The notes beneath the pieces were generated by a model. That model had not been told where the DNA came from. It searched no databases and saw only the letters and a program-made list of their open reading frames with translations. A stretch of DNA of 64,000 nt from Inia geoffrensis (lineage: Eukaryota > Chordata > Mammalia > Artiodactyla > Iniidae): contig CM070904.1 in assembly GCA_036417435.1 (NCBI GenBank), forward strand, positions 61,512,408 to 61,576,407, written 5' to 3'. The translations under genes and the position numbers were made by a program. Positions 12,368 through 23,232 of this stretch are shown here, in pieces (positions within the stretch are counted from its first letter, which is position 1; every line of letters begins with the position of its first letter).

Positions 12368-12807
12368 TACTGACTTTTAAACAACCCATCAGTCAAAGAA
12401 GAATTCACAAAGGAAAATAGAAAATATTTTTACTAGAATGATAATGAAATGAAAACTATCAAAATTTTTGGGAGGCAGCTATAGTTGTATTTAAAAGGGA
12501 AATTCATAGCATTAAATGCATATATAAGAAAAGGAGAAAGGTCTAACATAAATGATCTAAGTTTTCTCTTCAAGAAATTAGGAGAAAAGATGAGGAAATC
12601 CCACCCATGGAAAAACAGAAGGAAATAATAAAGGGCAGAAATCAATGAAACAGAAAACAGAATATCAGGGAAAAAAAAATCAGTGAAACCAAAATCTAGT
12701 TTGTCAAAAAGATTAATAAAAGGAAAAAAGAGCACAAATTATTAATATCAATAATGAAAGAGAAGATATCATTACAAATCCTACAGACATTCAAAGGATA
12801 AGGTACT

Positions 12808-13144
12808 GTTAATTAATATTTTGGCTGCGCTGGGTCTTTGCTGCTGCGTGTGGGCTTTCTCTAGTTGTGGCGAGCAGGAGCCACTCTTTGTTGTGTTGCG
12901 CGGGCTTCTCATTGCAGTGGCTTCTCTTGTTGCGAAGCATGGGCTCTAGGGGCGCGGGCTTCAGTAGTGGTGGCACGTGGGCTCTGTAGTGTGGCTCACG
13001 GGTTCTAAAGTGCAGGCTCAGTAGTTGTGGCGCACAGGCTTAGTTGCTCTGCAGCATGTGGGATCTTCCCGGACCAGGGCTCGAACCCATGTCCCCCTGC
13101 ACTGGCAGGCGGATTCTTAACCATTGCGCGACCAGGGAAGTCCC
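12808..13144 (-). mobile_element. CHR SINE, type B
   Basis: Inverted type B copy starting with a degenerate tail and 'ggctgcgctgggtctttgct' and ending 'gcgcgaccagggaagtccc'. TSD AGGATAAGGTACT at 12795-12807 and 13145-13157 is perfect. It splits the L1 ORF2 fragment. Confidence 0.95.
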
Positions 13145-13301
13145 AGGATAAGGTACTATTTGGAACAACTCTGTACCTGTAAATTCAACGACTTAGAGGA
13201 AACGGACAAATTCCTTGAAAGACATCACTAACAAAGCTCACTCCCAAAGAAAAAGATAACCTGAATAGTTTTATACTTCTATTTTAAAAGTTGAACTCCT
13301 G

Positions 13302-13416
13302 GGAATTCCCTGGTGGTCCAGTGGTTAGGACTCCATGCTCTCACTGCCGAGGGCCCGGGCTCAATCCCTGGATGGGGAACTAAAGAAATCCCACAAGTCA
13401 CACGGCGCAGCCAAAT
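13302..13416 (+). mobile_element. CHR SINE, short type C
   Basis: Only about 115 bp: head 'ggaattccctggtggtccag', core 'ctcaatccctggatggggaa', then directly 'cggcgcagccaaat'. TSD AAAAGTTGAACTCCTG at 13286-13301 and 13417-13432 is perfect, so the short body was probably the inserted form. Confidence 0.93.
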
Positions 13417-14129
13417 AAAAGTTGAACTCCTGATTTACTATCTTCAACAACAACATTAAAACAAACAAAAAAACAACAATCTTAAGCCCATATGACTTCA
13501 GAGTGGATTCTACCAAACTTTTAGAGAAGAAACATTATCAATTTCATACAAACTCTTCCCTAAAAAAAGGTTTTTAAGAAGGAAGGACTGGTCAATTGCG
13601 TCAATTCTTCTGAGAGGTTGAGTGAGATGAGGACAGAAAAGTGACACAGGTGTGGACTGAGATACACATAGAAGACGAGGAAAAGGAGAAAGCACGTACA
13701 ACTATGTATTTTGAGAAGTTTGGCTATAGAGTGAGGCAGAAAACAGAGTAATTGCCAGAAGAGTGTTTGGGGTGAAAGAGGGAAGGGTTTTTGGTATGTA
13801 TTATTTTTTAAGATGGGAGATACTATGAGCATGCTTTTATACTAATGGGCATGATCCAATAAATACAGAAAAATTAATGATACTGTAGAGGAGGAATGGA
13901 GTCCTTGAAAAGTTTTTTGCAATCTTTAAAAAGAATTGATAGGTATTTGCTTTTGTGACAGTTAAGAGCCATATCGTCTTGAGTTCAGCAGTTATTTTAT
14001 TTGGTTTAACTTATTACATAGAATAGTATATCAAAAGAGATCTGTAGTAAGTATATATGAGCTACTAGATGCACTAATGAAATACTATTATTTTCAGAAG
14101 AAGAGAACCACTGAAGTTGGAATAAAGTT

Positions 14130-14720
14130 CATGTATAGGTATCAGGAGTTTATTATAATACAAAGGTGGGGAGATATGGCAGGGGGGCTATCACCAGATG
14201 AGCTGAAATGGATAGATAACTGGCTCATAATTTAACATGTGCCCCAACCTCCTTTTAGTGTACCTTCCTGTGATGCAGAAGCTGAGCAGCTAAAAAGTGT
14301 ATTTACCAGTCTCTCTTGCAGCCAGGATCTGGATATAATTTAGAGTCTGCCAATCAGATGTATTTGGCACTGAGTTAAGCTGTTAGATTGGCAGTACGTG
14401 AGGTATCCTTTTTGCTGGTGCAGATCCAGCAGGCTGCACAGAACAGCCCTGGAGCCTGTTATGTCAATGGTTCTTGATCACTAGATTGCAGCTGAGGTGG
14501 TAGGATCCATGGAGCCGCCAGTTAGAACAATGGTGTCCTGACTGAACTAGAGGTAATTTCCTTAAGCAGGTCAATTCAACAGTAATGCTCTGAAATCACT
14601 CATAGGGGTCAGGGGTCAGCTCCTCAGTAATTTTATAAGTACCTGGTTCCTTGTATTAAATCTTTCTGCTTAAAATAGCATCAGTGGTTTATGTTATCTC
14701 TAGCTGAACTCACTGATACG
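14130..14720. repeat. Unidentified old repeat-like segment
   Basis: Includes 'ctgccaatcagatgtatttg' and the end motif 'cttaaaatagcatcagtggttt...ctgatacg', phrases I associate with old mammalian repeats, but I cannot name the family. Confidence 0.35.
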
Positions 14721-14869
14721 TCAAACAACAATCTCAACTGGTGATAGTTCCAAAACCAAAAAGGCAATTCAGTCTATCACAACTGGCCTGGTATCTGATA
14801 ACCATATACTTTTCAAAGTAATATTAAATGAGAGATAAGTGAAATCTCAAAAATATATATGCATAACCT

Positions 14870-15450
14870 TGGAGGTAGAGGACAATTTCTTAGACAAAAA
14901 GCATAACCATAAATAAAAATATTGGTAAATCTGCAGACATTAAAATTGGAAGTTCTTTTCATCAAAAGACAATGTAGAATAAAAAAAGACACACCATGTG
15001 GGAAAAGCTATCTCCCACAAAGATAACTGAAAGAAGGACCAGCATCCAAATACAAAATGAACTCACAAATCTATAAGAAAAAGATGCACAACCCAACAGA
15101 ATATGCACCAAAGCCCTAAACAATCACTTCAAAAGAGAGGAAAAACCCAAAAGCTGTAAACTTATTAAAAGGCACCTTAATAAACACTACTTCATACTCA
15201 TCAAAAAAATCAAAAAGTCTGGCAATGACAAGTGTCAACACGAATGATAAGCATCAGGAATTATAATACACAGCTGATGAGAAAATTACTACTGGTAAAG
15301 TTGAAGACATCTTCAAAAACGTATGCATATGCATCAGGATTCATGTATAATGATGGTCATAACATTGTAACTGGCAAAAGTTGGCAACAACTCTAATATT
15401 TACCAAGAGTATTTACATGGATGTACAGTCCATTCAAATGCAACATATAA
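14870..15450 (+). mobile_element. L1 3' UTR-type fragment
   Basis: Contains L1 3' region phrases such as 'gaaagaaggaccagcatccaa', 'caatcacttcaaaagagagg', 'cacaggtgatgag'-like 'cacagctgatgagaaaatta' and 'gaagtttggcagt'-type decay. Very diverged. Confidence 0.55.
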
Positions 15451-15529
15451 ATGACCCTTTTACACTTGAAAATGTATTCTTCCTGCACATTTCTCATTAC
15501 GTCACCCTTCTCCCAGTTATCCAGGTCAT

Positions 15530-16140
15530 GTCAGGGCTTCTCTCTCAATCTCTCTCTCAACATCCCTTTGCCCAAATCCAGTCATTATATCCCATAAGAG
15601 TCTACTTCCCAAATATCTCTGGAACCTTGTTTCTTTCTCCATCTCCAATAACTCCTTAATTTTGGCCCTTATCATTTCTCACCCAGATAAATTTAAGTAC
15701 CTTCTAATGGTCTTCTTTGCCTCTAGTCCCATCCTCATTGCAAACTGATGCTGTACATGCTGCTAGCATGCTAGCATTTTCAAAGCATTAAAATCCTTCC
15801 ATTTGCTCAAGTATGAATAAAAATAAAGGTTACAATTTGCTAGGCACCTATTCGATGTCAGGCATTATCTCATTTATCGTTATAAAATGGGTATCATATT
15901 TATTTTATAGATGAGGTACCAAAGTTCAGAAAGGGGTCATGTACCCAAATTCACATAGCTAATAAGTGGACAAGCCAAGATTCAATTTCAGGACCTTTCA
16001 ATTGCAAAGTCCTTGCTTTTAATCAATACGTCATTCTGTCTAAACTCTTAAACATGGTGCATGAAGTTCTAAATGATCTGACCTTAACCTACTCCCCAGC
16101 TTGATCTCCTGTCCCTCTGTTCCATTTAGCCATAGCAGAT
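15530..16140 (+). repeat. L2 body, split by a MIR
   Basis: Pyrimidine-rich 15530-15810 and 'aagttctaaatgatctgacc...cctactccccagcttgatctc' at 16065-16110 fit the L2 3' segment (catgatctggcccctgcc-type). The interruption at 15820-16030 is a MIR. Confidence 0.5.
15820..16030 (-). repeat. MIR SINE relic
   Basis: Reverse MIR: 'gctaggcacctattcgatgt', 'tttatagatgaggtaccaaa', 'ttcacatagctaataagtgg' and 'attcaatttcaggac'. Confidence 0.7.
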
Positions 16141-16697
16141 ACTGGCTATCCGTTCTCTCCTTATTCCTTACTAATAACCTCTATTTTCTTCAGGATGGCA
16201 ATATGCTCAGCTAAAAACTAATTTTCCTGGCCTTCCTTGAAGCTGAGGTTACCATTCATATAGTTCCGACAAAAGAGATACTAAGTGGAAATCTCTGGAT
16301 GGAGTTTCTGGGAAAGCTCTTTAAAAGGGGTCAAAGTAAGCTGGCATACACATTTTGCCCTCTTCTACTCCGCCTTCTTCCTTCCTGGAAAACAGGGCTG
16401 TAGGTGGATCAGCCTTCTAAAAGCCATGAGATAAGACACGTGAGCATGAAAGTCCCATACCTCAGAAGACAGGATATAAAATTAGGAGCCCAGGTCTGTG
16501 ATGGCATCACCCACCTCAGAACTGCGGATCTATGGACTGGTATGTGTATTTGCCATGTGTTCCTATTCATAGTTAATCATTGTCGTAACTGACACACACC
16601 CTAGGTTGAGGCCTGACTGATCAGCTTGCGATGTCCTCAATATACCATGACTTGGCACAGTTCTACAGAGGTAGGCCTGCAATTAAGATACATGTGT

Positions 16698-16833
16698 GGG
16701 GCTTCCCTGGTGGCGCAGTGGTTGAGAGTCCACCTGCCGATGCAGGGGACACAGGTTCGTGCCCCGGCCCGGGAAGATCCCACATGCCGCGGAGCGGCTG
16801 GGCCCGTGAGCCATGGCCGCTGAGCCTGCACGT
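16698..16833 (+). mobile_element. CHR SINE type A, tailless and 3'-truncated
   Basis: Covers the tRNA-like head and ends abruptly after 'gctgagcctgcacgt', with no A-tail and none of the downstream body. Yet it is flanked by a perfect 13-bp TSD, AAGATACATGTGT, at 16685-16697 and 16834-16846. The truncation therefore happened at or before integration. Confidence 0.93.
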
Positions 16834-17599
16834 AAGATACATGTGTAATTCAGTCTCTAACTTTAAAAGAAAAGTAGGCATACCCCAGCTTTAATGAGAG
16901 AAGTTTTAAACAGTTTCTCTGTTTTATACATTCAGCGTTTTACAAGTTTTGTTTGAAGGGTTCTATCTCTAAACTGGATTGAAAACCACTGGTCTGTGGC
17001 ACAGTTTAACTATCACTGAAATTTCTCAACGTTCTATGCTTTGTTTGTATTAGGTCAAATGACAACAAGTCTCAAACAAATCCACTCTGTAAAGTTTAAT
17101 TTTGGAACTATGCTGAAATACTATTCTTTCAGCTTTCACTCAGAGATAATATGTGAAATAGTGTCTGAATACTTATGAAATTGGCATATAGGATATTGTG
17201 TATCATGTGGCCTTTTATACAAAGGTTCTGGTGGTATATTCCCCAAACCACTCAGAGCCAGGAAAAAGTTCATTTTTCTCTGAGGAACTGATATGTTCAC
17301 TAGCACTAGTATGTGAGCCATGTAGCCCACTATGTTTTCTTTTTATTCTTAACAGCTAATTAGTTAAGTTTTTTGTTCAATATCTGTGGCTTTCCTTGGC
17401 TAACACTTTTACACTTTTTAGAGCCTATCTTTTAATATTTTAGTTAATTGTTTTGTTTATTATGCCAATATATCTATTGAAAGCTGTCCAAAATTATTTA
17501 GAAGTAGGCAAGTTATTTTTTAAAAATCATACTTTGAAGGGAAAAGAAATATAACTCTTCTAAGGCCGACAAGACCCACTATATGCAGAGGGCCTTAGA

Positions 17600-18088
17600 T
17601 TAATCAATCTTTATTGCAGTGTTATTTTCTATCCAAGTTACTGTAATAAAATTAAAGGTGTGTTGTGAGAGGCAGGTAGGTGCCTGCATGTTGTTGCCAA
17701 GAATGCAAGGTCTTGACCACTCTTTAAAACTGGGCCATTTCTCAGGATTGCAGTGAGCAACCTTGATGGATGAGGTGACATTTCCTTCCAGACAAAGAGC
17801 GGCTTTGCTTTCATTTACTATAAAAGCACTGGGTTGCCTAAGCCGTGACACAACCCCCACTACATGTATAAGATTCAACTGGGCCCCTCCGTGTTGCCCC
17901 TGTGGGACTTGGGAGACATGGGGAGCCAATGCCAACATGATGTTTATGCTATTTGCTATGCTATAGTAATAAAATCTCTGACCTAGGAGTCTCACGCCTT
18001 CTACCAGCATCATAATAGTAACAGTAGGTATGTATACTCCCAGACCCTGACAAGGTGTTGATTCAAAAGAAATTAGTTGATCATTCAA
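17600..18088 (-). other. 162-codon open frame within a possible ancient LTR
   Basis: The longest uninterrupted frame near the BAZ2B exons outside SINEs. Its product (starts MNDQLISFES) resembles nothing I know. The plus strand here reads like an LTR: 'ctataaaagcactggg' (17819) as a TATA-like box and 'gtaataaaatctctgac' (17966) as a polyadenylation-like region. I suspect an ERVL-type LTR relic, with the open frame arising by chance. Confidence 0.35.
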
Positions 18089-20337
18089 AGTTTGAAAGTA
18101 GGCTTGAATTAAATCCTTTGTAACTCAGAAGAATCCCTACAGAAATATCATTAATGAAGATGACAGAGAAAGGCCAATTAAAATAACTGTTGAAAACAAA
18201 AGAATGTCCTCAAAGGGGCCATCAAAGAACTGGTGAGGTTTTGACATTTTACAGATGAAAATTCTTTTTTGTTGTTTCTATACATCAAAAACATTGAGGA
18301 GATTCAAACTGTTTAAAATAAAGAGGTTAGGCACATTATCACTCTATAATTTTACTTTTAAAAGGAGAAAATTATAGACAACGACTAGGCCAAAAACAAT
18401 GAATCAAATAAGAGAAGACGGGAAAATATGATAAACTGAATTATGCAGGACAACTGAGCTTTCTCCGTGCCTTGTAAGGCTCTACTTTAAACATAAACCA
18501 CAACACTACGAATGTTAAAAACAAAAAATAATTTTCTTAGAAAGTGAAAAAAACTCATGCTGTAGGTACTAAAGGTATAACGTGTTAATAAGTGATATAT
18601 TTTGGAATAAACATTGAAATAAACTATAGTTTCATTCAATTTAAGTATCTCCACATAAAAACTCAACAACCTATTTTATTTGCAAATAAATGATGAAAAC
18701 TAATTCCTTTCTAGATAAGGAGATTTCTGATGTTATTCAGCAACTAAGCATACCCCACCCTTCTGCAACTCTCGACTACCACTAACAAAGAATAGCGCCC
18801 AACAAGTGACTACTCAGAATCATAAGCAATTCAAATGTCACTAATTCAGAAAACTAAGTGAGAAATAGGTGGTACCAAAGGGTCCAGAAAACGCAAGCCT
18901 CTGTACTCAAAGAGTGAACGCTTCAACATTAAAAAAAAAAAAAAGGACATTTCCCTAGAAATATTATATATTTTAAATACAAATTCACGAGTAAATACAA
19001 AGTAAGACAGCAGAGGAAAGGAGCTGACACAATGAAAGGAGCTGACACAAACGAAAAGGAGAAGAGTTATAACAAGCAGGAAAGAATAATTACAAAAGTA
19101 CAGCTGTGTGCAATCATTTAGACAAAGAAACAAGGTAAAATGCCAACCATGGTATCACTATTTTTGAACACAGCATATCATCAAAGGCATTCATCATTTT
19201 ATATATAGCCATCATTTTATACACAAGAGAAATGTGGATAAAGTTGTTAAGTGAATGCCTTAACCAAGACTGTACAAGGTGCGGGAGAACAGGAATTTTA
19301 TTTATTTATTTTTTAAAATGTAATGGTATTTTATTTTAGTTATTTTATAATCGCTAAGAAAATGTTAGAAAATTGTTCTGATAAAATGACAAAACGACAT
19401 CCTTGTCATTCCACTGATGGGAAAAAATCAGAATAATTCAATAAATATATATTTGACAATTTGCTATTTTGTCAGCAAACATTCCATATTTATGTATTTC
19501 ATTTACCCATAATTATAAATCTAATTTTGAAAAAGTAGAATATCATTTAGTTCTAATGCTTATATATATGAGATAATCTATAAGATAAAAATATATTTAA
19601 GATTAAAAATCTTCCTAGTGATAAAGGAATAAGTTAATCAAGTTTAGGTTAAAAAAAAGAATGTATTCTACCAAATATCCAAACATGTGTTTGGGCAAAA
19701 AGTGATTTTGAGGGGTAAATAAAAATACCTTCCACATAAAACTAAAACTGAGGATATTTTCACTACTGAAATAAAGTTCCCTTTTTAGCAGTATAAACTT
19801 CATTCATGTTTAAGAAAAATTTTGTCAAATATCTTAAAATATTTTTCAAAATATTTAAAACTTTAAAAATATTTTCCATCAGGTAAATGATATGCCTTAG
19901 TATACATCTTGTGAACAAGATAGCTGGGGTTTGGTGAAGGTCATTTCGAATACTGGAAGCAAATTTAGGGCAAATGGTCCATGGCATTGGGACCTTATCT
20001 TACCATCAAGGATTCCTTTATATTTCTTCACTCCCTCATGGACCTATTGTTTTAAAAGAGTTTGCATGTATTAATTTATTAACTAAAATGGTCAAAGGAA
20101 GATATTAAAATGAAACTCTCAAAGCTTCTAGAAATCTTAGAAAACATGGAATAAGCAGTGCTACTCCAGTGTGCTGATAAAATACAGAAAAAGCAGAGAC
20201 TAAATGTTTAACCTAGCCATTGTTCAACAGATCAACAGAGGTAATGAGAACATTTTATTCCGAGTTCAATAAAACACGAGGAATGCAAATTAGTAAAAGG
20301 GTGGCATTCTAAAATTGAGTTAATAAAGGGTATTCAC

Positions 20338-20484
20338 CACATGGGTTGATTGTAGAGCTAAGTGAAGCAGCTCCAGTGGAAAGGCCGCCTTTTGAAACTG
20401 ATGAAGCCACAGAAGGTATAGAAGATGAAGTCGGTGTAGCAGAGGAGGCTGTCGAGGATGGTAACCGTTCTCCAGACTCCATAT
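20338..20484 (-). CDS. BAZ2B: BAZ2B first coding exon with start codon (residues 1-48)
   Basis: Exon carrying the BAZ2B initiation codon; the ATG occupies 20482-20480 on the minus strand. The acceptor CTCCGTCCCATAG leaves only 2 nt (AT) of 5' UTR in this exon, so the leader is completed by exons further right. The coding part is 145 nt: 48 codons, starting MESGERLPSS and ending STINPC, plus one base G that joins GA of the next coding exon to make Gly49. The donor reads TGTG|GTGAAT. The peptide is a Ser/Thr-rich, probably disordered N-terminus; the recognised domains of BAZ2B are far downstream and outside the window. I identified it by remembered similarity to mammalian BAZ2B and by exact splice-phase agreement with the exon at 1250-1438. 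Compared with human from memory there are about five substitutions, no indels and no stop. Confidence 0.93.
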
Positions 20485-20754
20485 CTATGGGACGGAGACA
20501 AATGTTAATTTACAGTATTAAATAGTGGGATTAAGCAAAAGAATTAAACATATTTAAAATAAGTCAAACTTTTAGGGATACTTTTTTTGAAACATAAAAT
20601 AAGTTTAGAAATACATGTTCTTCAGAGAGATACAATATGAAATAAATAAAAATAATATAATTTAAAATACTAGTTTATGAAATAAGTTTAATGTTAAGTA
20701 TACCAAATCTTCTTCTAATAGACTTGCAAAATATTCTTATATAAAAAAATAATA

Positions 20755-20972
20755 GGGCTTCCCTGGTGGCGCAGTGGTTGAGAGTCCGCCTGCCAATGCA
20801 GGGGATGCGGGCTCGTGCCCCGGTCCGGGAAGATCCCACATGCCGCGGAGCGGCTGGGCCCGTGAGCCATGGCCGCTGAGCCTGCGCGTCCGGAGCCTAT
20901 GCTCCGCAAAGGGAGAGGCCACAGCAGTGAGAGGCCCGCATACCACAAAATAATAATAATAATAATAATAAT
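20755..20972 (+). mobile_element. CHR SINE, type A, with (AAT)n tail
   Basis: Full type A body followed by about seven AAT repeats instead of poly(A). The nearest TSD candidate is the short AATAATAG, which the tail makes ambiguous. It lies 270 bp upstream of the BAZ2B start-codon exon and is antisense to the gene. Confidence 0.93.
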
Positions 20973-21338
20973 AGTCATTTGAATACAGTAACTTCATACA
21001 ACTGTGTGTTGCCATAACTTTAGGAAAATTAGCATATTAACTTCTTATTCTTCTTAAATCACCTCATGATCTATTCACTTACATCATAATACCCATATTA
21101 TCTTAATGAATCAAGAAGATACTTCCACATCTGAGTGAACTGTAACCCTGTCTTCTAAATCCAGATAGCAATATAGTTGTAGGTCTTAAACATCCATGAA
21201 TCTGACCTGGTAATCCCCAATACAGTGAGTCCCGCCCAAAATAGACAAATACATTTTAGAGTTTATACTAGAGTCTAGTCTGAACTATGGTCTCAAAATG
21301 GCTTTAGTATGATCCATTTATAATGACTTCATCACTTC

Positions 21339-21422
21339 TAAGCATCTGTATTAATTTGCTTAGCTATTTTGGGTACAACCTAAGCAACTGTATTAATTTG
21401 CTTAGCTATTTTGGGTACAACC
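21339..21422. repeat. 42-bp tandem duplication
   Basis: Two adjacent 42-bp units starting 'taagcatctgtattaatttg' and 'taagcaactgtattaatttg'; I see one difference between them. Confidence 0.92.
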
Positions 21423-21479
21423 TTACATTGGTCTTATTGTAATAGTTTATGTTGATATTAAAAATCTATAACGGAAATG

Positions 21480-21758
21480 GATGAAGGAGTCAAAAGGTAC
21501 AAACTTCCAATTATAAAACAAGTAAGTCATAGGATGTAATGGGCCGCATGGCGACCATTGTTAATAATACTTTATTGTACATTTGAAAGTTGCTAAGAGA
21601 GTAGATCTTAAAAGTTTTCATCACAAGGAAAACAATTTGTAACTGTGTGGTGATGGATATCAACTTTTTGTGGTGTTCATTCACAATACATCCAAATATT
21701 GAATCATTATGTTATACACCTGAAACTAATATAACGTTATATGTCAATTATATCTCAA
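21480..21758 (+). mobile_element. L1 3' UTR terminus
   Basis: Matches the L1 3' end in order: 'gtcaaaaggtacaaacttcc', 'gttgctaagagagtagatct', 'aaaagttttcatcacaagg', 'aatcattatgttatacacct' and 'gaaactaatataacgttata'. 5'-truncated, with its tail overlapped by a SINE tail. Confidence 0.8.
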
Positions 21759-21822
21759 TTTTTTTTTTTTTTTGCGGTACGCGAGCCTCTCACTGTTGTG
21801 GCCTCTCCCCTTGCGGAGCACA
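21759..21822 (-). mobile_element. CHR SINE type A, 5'-truncated
   Basis: T-run (the A-tail on the minus strand), then 'gcggtacgcgagcctctcac' up to 'ttgcggagcaca', where similarity stops. Only the last 50 or so bases of the element are present. Inserted at the tail of the L1 end. Confidence 0.85.
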
Positions 21823-22879
21823 AATCCACCCTAGCCTTTGCTACTCTAGAATGAAGATTGCTTTATGCTTGCATTAACAAGGATTGGCTTTTCAAGTTTT
21901 TCTTTTTAAGTTAAATATTATTGAATTCAGATTTTATTTACTATTGTTCCCTGTTAAGCTTAACTCTGGAAAGAATCCTAGCCACCAACTTGAAAGTTAA
22001 AAGGTAGGAAGGCAATGCCTTTGTAACAGTGAATAATTCACAAAACAATCACTGGCTTGCCATATTGTAAGAACTATTCAAAGGAGAAAGTTTAAAATAC
22101 ATGTGCACCAAAGGATGCTAAAAGCAGTAGGTGAAAGTCTGAGTAGAAACACGGTATTTGCATAGTCTCATAGTATCTCCTTTAAGATATTTACTAATTA
22201 AAAAGGGCAAACACCACAGTGGAGGAACTATATCACCAATAATAAAACATATTGATATCATGTATCCTACGATGTGCTTAGAAGAGCATATCACCTCTGT
22301 GGTATTCTTCCCAATAACATATAAACTCCGTTGAATCATGAGAAAACATCAGACAAACCCAAACTGAGAGACTATATACAAAATAATTGACTAGTATTCA
22401 TCAAGTATCAAGGTCATGAAAGAAAAGAAAAGACTGAGGAACTGCCATAGGTTGAAAACTAAGGAGATACAACAACTAAATAATGTGGGATCAGATTGGA
22501 TTTTGAAACAGAAGAAGGACATTAATGGAAAAACTGGTAAGATTCATAAAAGATATGTAGTTTATGGTTAATAGTATTGTACCAATGTAAATTTTCTGAT
22601 TTTTAAGTTTTAATAATTGTACTATAGTTATATAAATTAATAACATTAGGGAAAGCTGGGTAAAAAATATAGGTGAATACTATGTATTTTTTTAAACTGT
22701 TTTTTAAGTCTAAAATTATTTCAAAATAAAAAGTAAAGAAAAGAAAAAACAAAGTCTGGCATACAGTAAGCACTTATATATATATATGTATGCATTGGGA
22801 TTGAAGAGTGTAAACTTAGACCTTGAAGAAATAAAGAAAGAGATTACATTGTATCAGCAACACACTTGATAATAGATGT

Positions 22880-23060
22880 TATCTGGGTTTAAAAAATATA
22901 TCTGGACCTTATTAGCCATGACCTTATAAATTATGTAACTTCAGTGAACTTCCAGTTTTCTCATGAGTAGTATGAAGGTATAACTGGGAAGATTAAATGA
23001 GATAATGCATATAAAGTTCTGAATACCTAGCATTCAATAATTGTCAGCAATTGTTTTTAA
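22880..23060 (+). repeat. MIR SINE relic
   Basis: Forward MIR with 'tatgtaacttcagtgaactt', 'cagttttctcatgagtagta' and 'aagattaaatgagataatgc'. Confidence 0.65.
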
Positions 23061-23232
23061 TAAGTGAATGTCTGTGCATATAATTATCCATGGGTATATG
23101 TGGCAGTAAAAGGTATTTTTAGATTATTCATTTCAAGTAAATATTTCGGAGTCACATCTATTTATAGGTTATATGTATATGCATAGCATGTTTGACATTT
23201 TTTACACAGATAAATTATGATAAGAATTTAAA

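Larger units (their letters stand above)
12291..13565 (+). mobile_element. L1 ORF2 fragment carrying two SINEs
   Basis: L1 ORF2 signatures in order: 'agtcaaagaagaattcaca' (12392), 'ttcatagcattaaatgc' (12504), 'agaaatcaatgaaacagaaa' (12636), 'gtttgtcaaaaagattaata' (12698), 'gaggaaacggacaaattcct' (13196), and 'ttctaccaaacttttagaga' (13507). Multiple frame breaks; non-functional. Confidence 0.75.
1439..20337 (-). other. BAZ2B: BAZ2B intron between the first two coding exons (18,899 nt)
   Basis: GT at 20337 (GTGAAT) and AG at 1440-1439 bound this intron, and the flanking exons share phase 1. It holds seven CHR SINEs, L1 ORF2 and 3' UTR fragments, L2 and MIR relics, a possible LTR and a local duplication (7152/8971). 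In 1439-4370, 5860-7150 and 18,100-20,337 I see only AT-rich unique sequence apart from a G-run (3098-3121) and short simple runs. Confidence 0.9.

Noticed and set aside
16698..16833. Functional tRNA gene
   Set aside because: The tRNA-like A/B-box region belongs to a SINE; there is no cloverleaf with an anticodon stem that I can support, and the same core recurs in about 20 copies.
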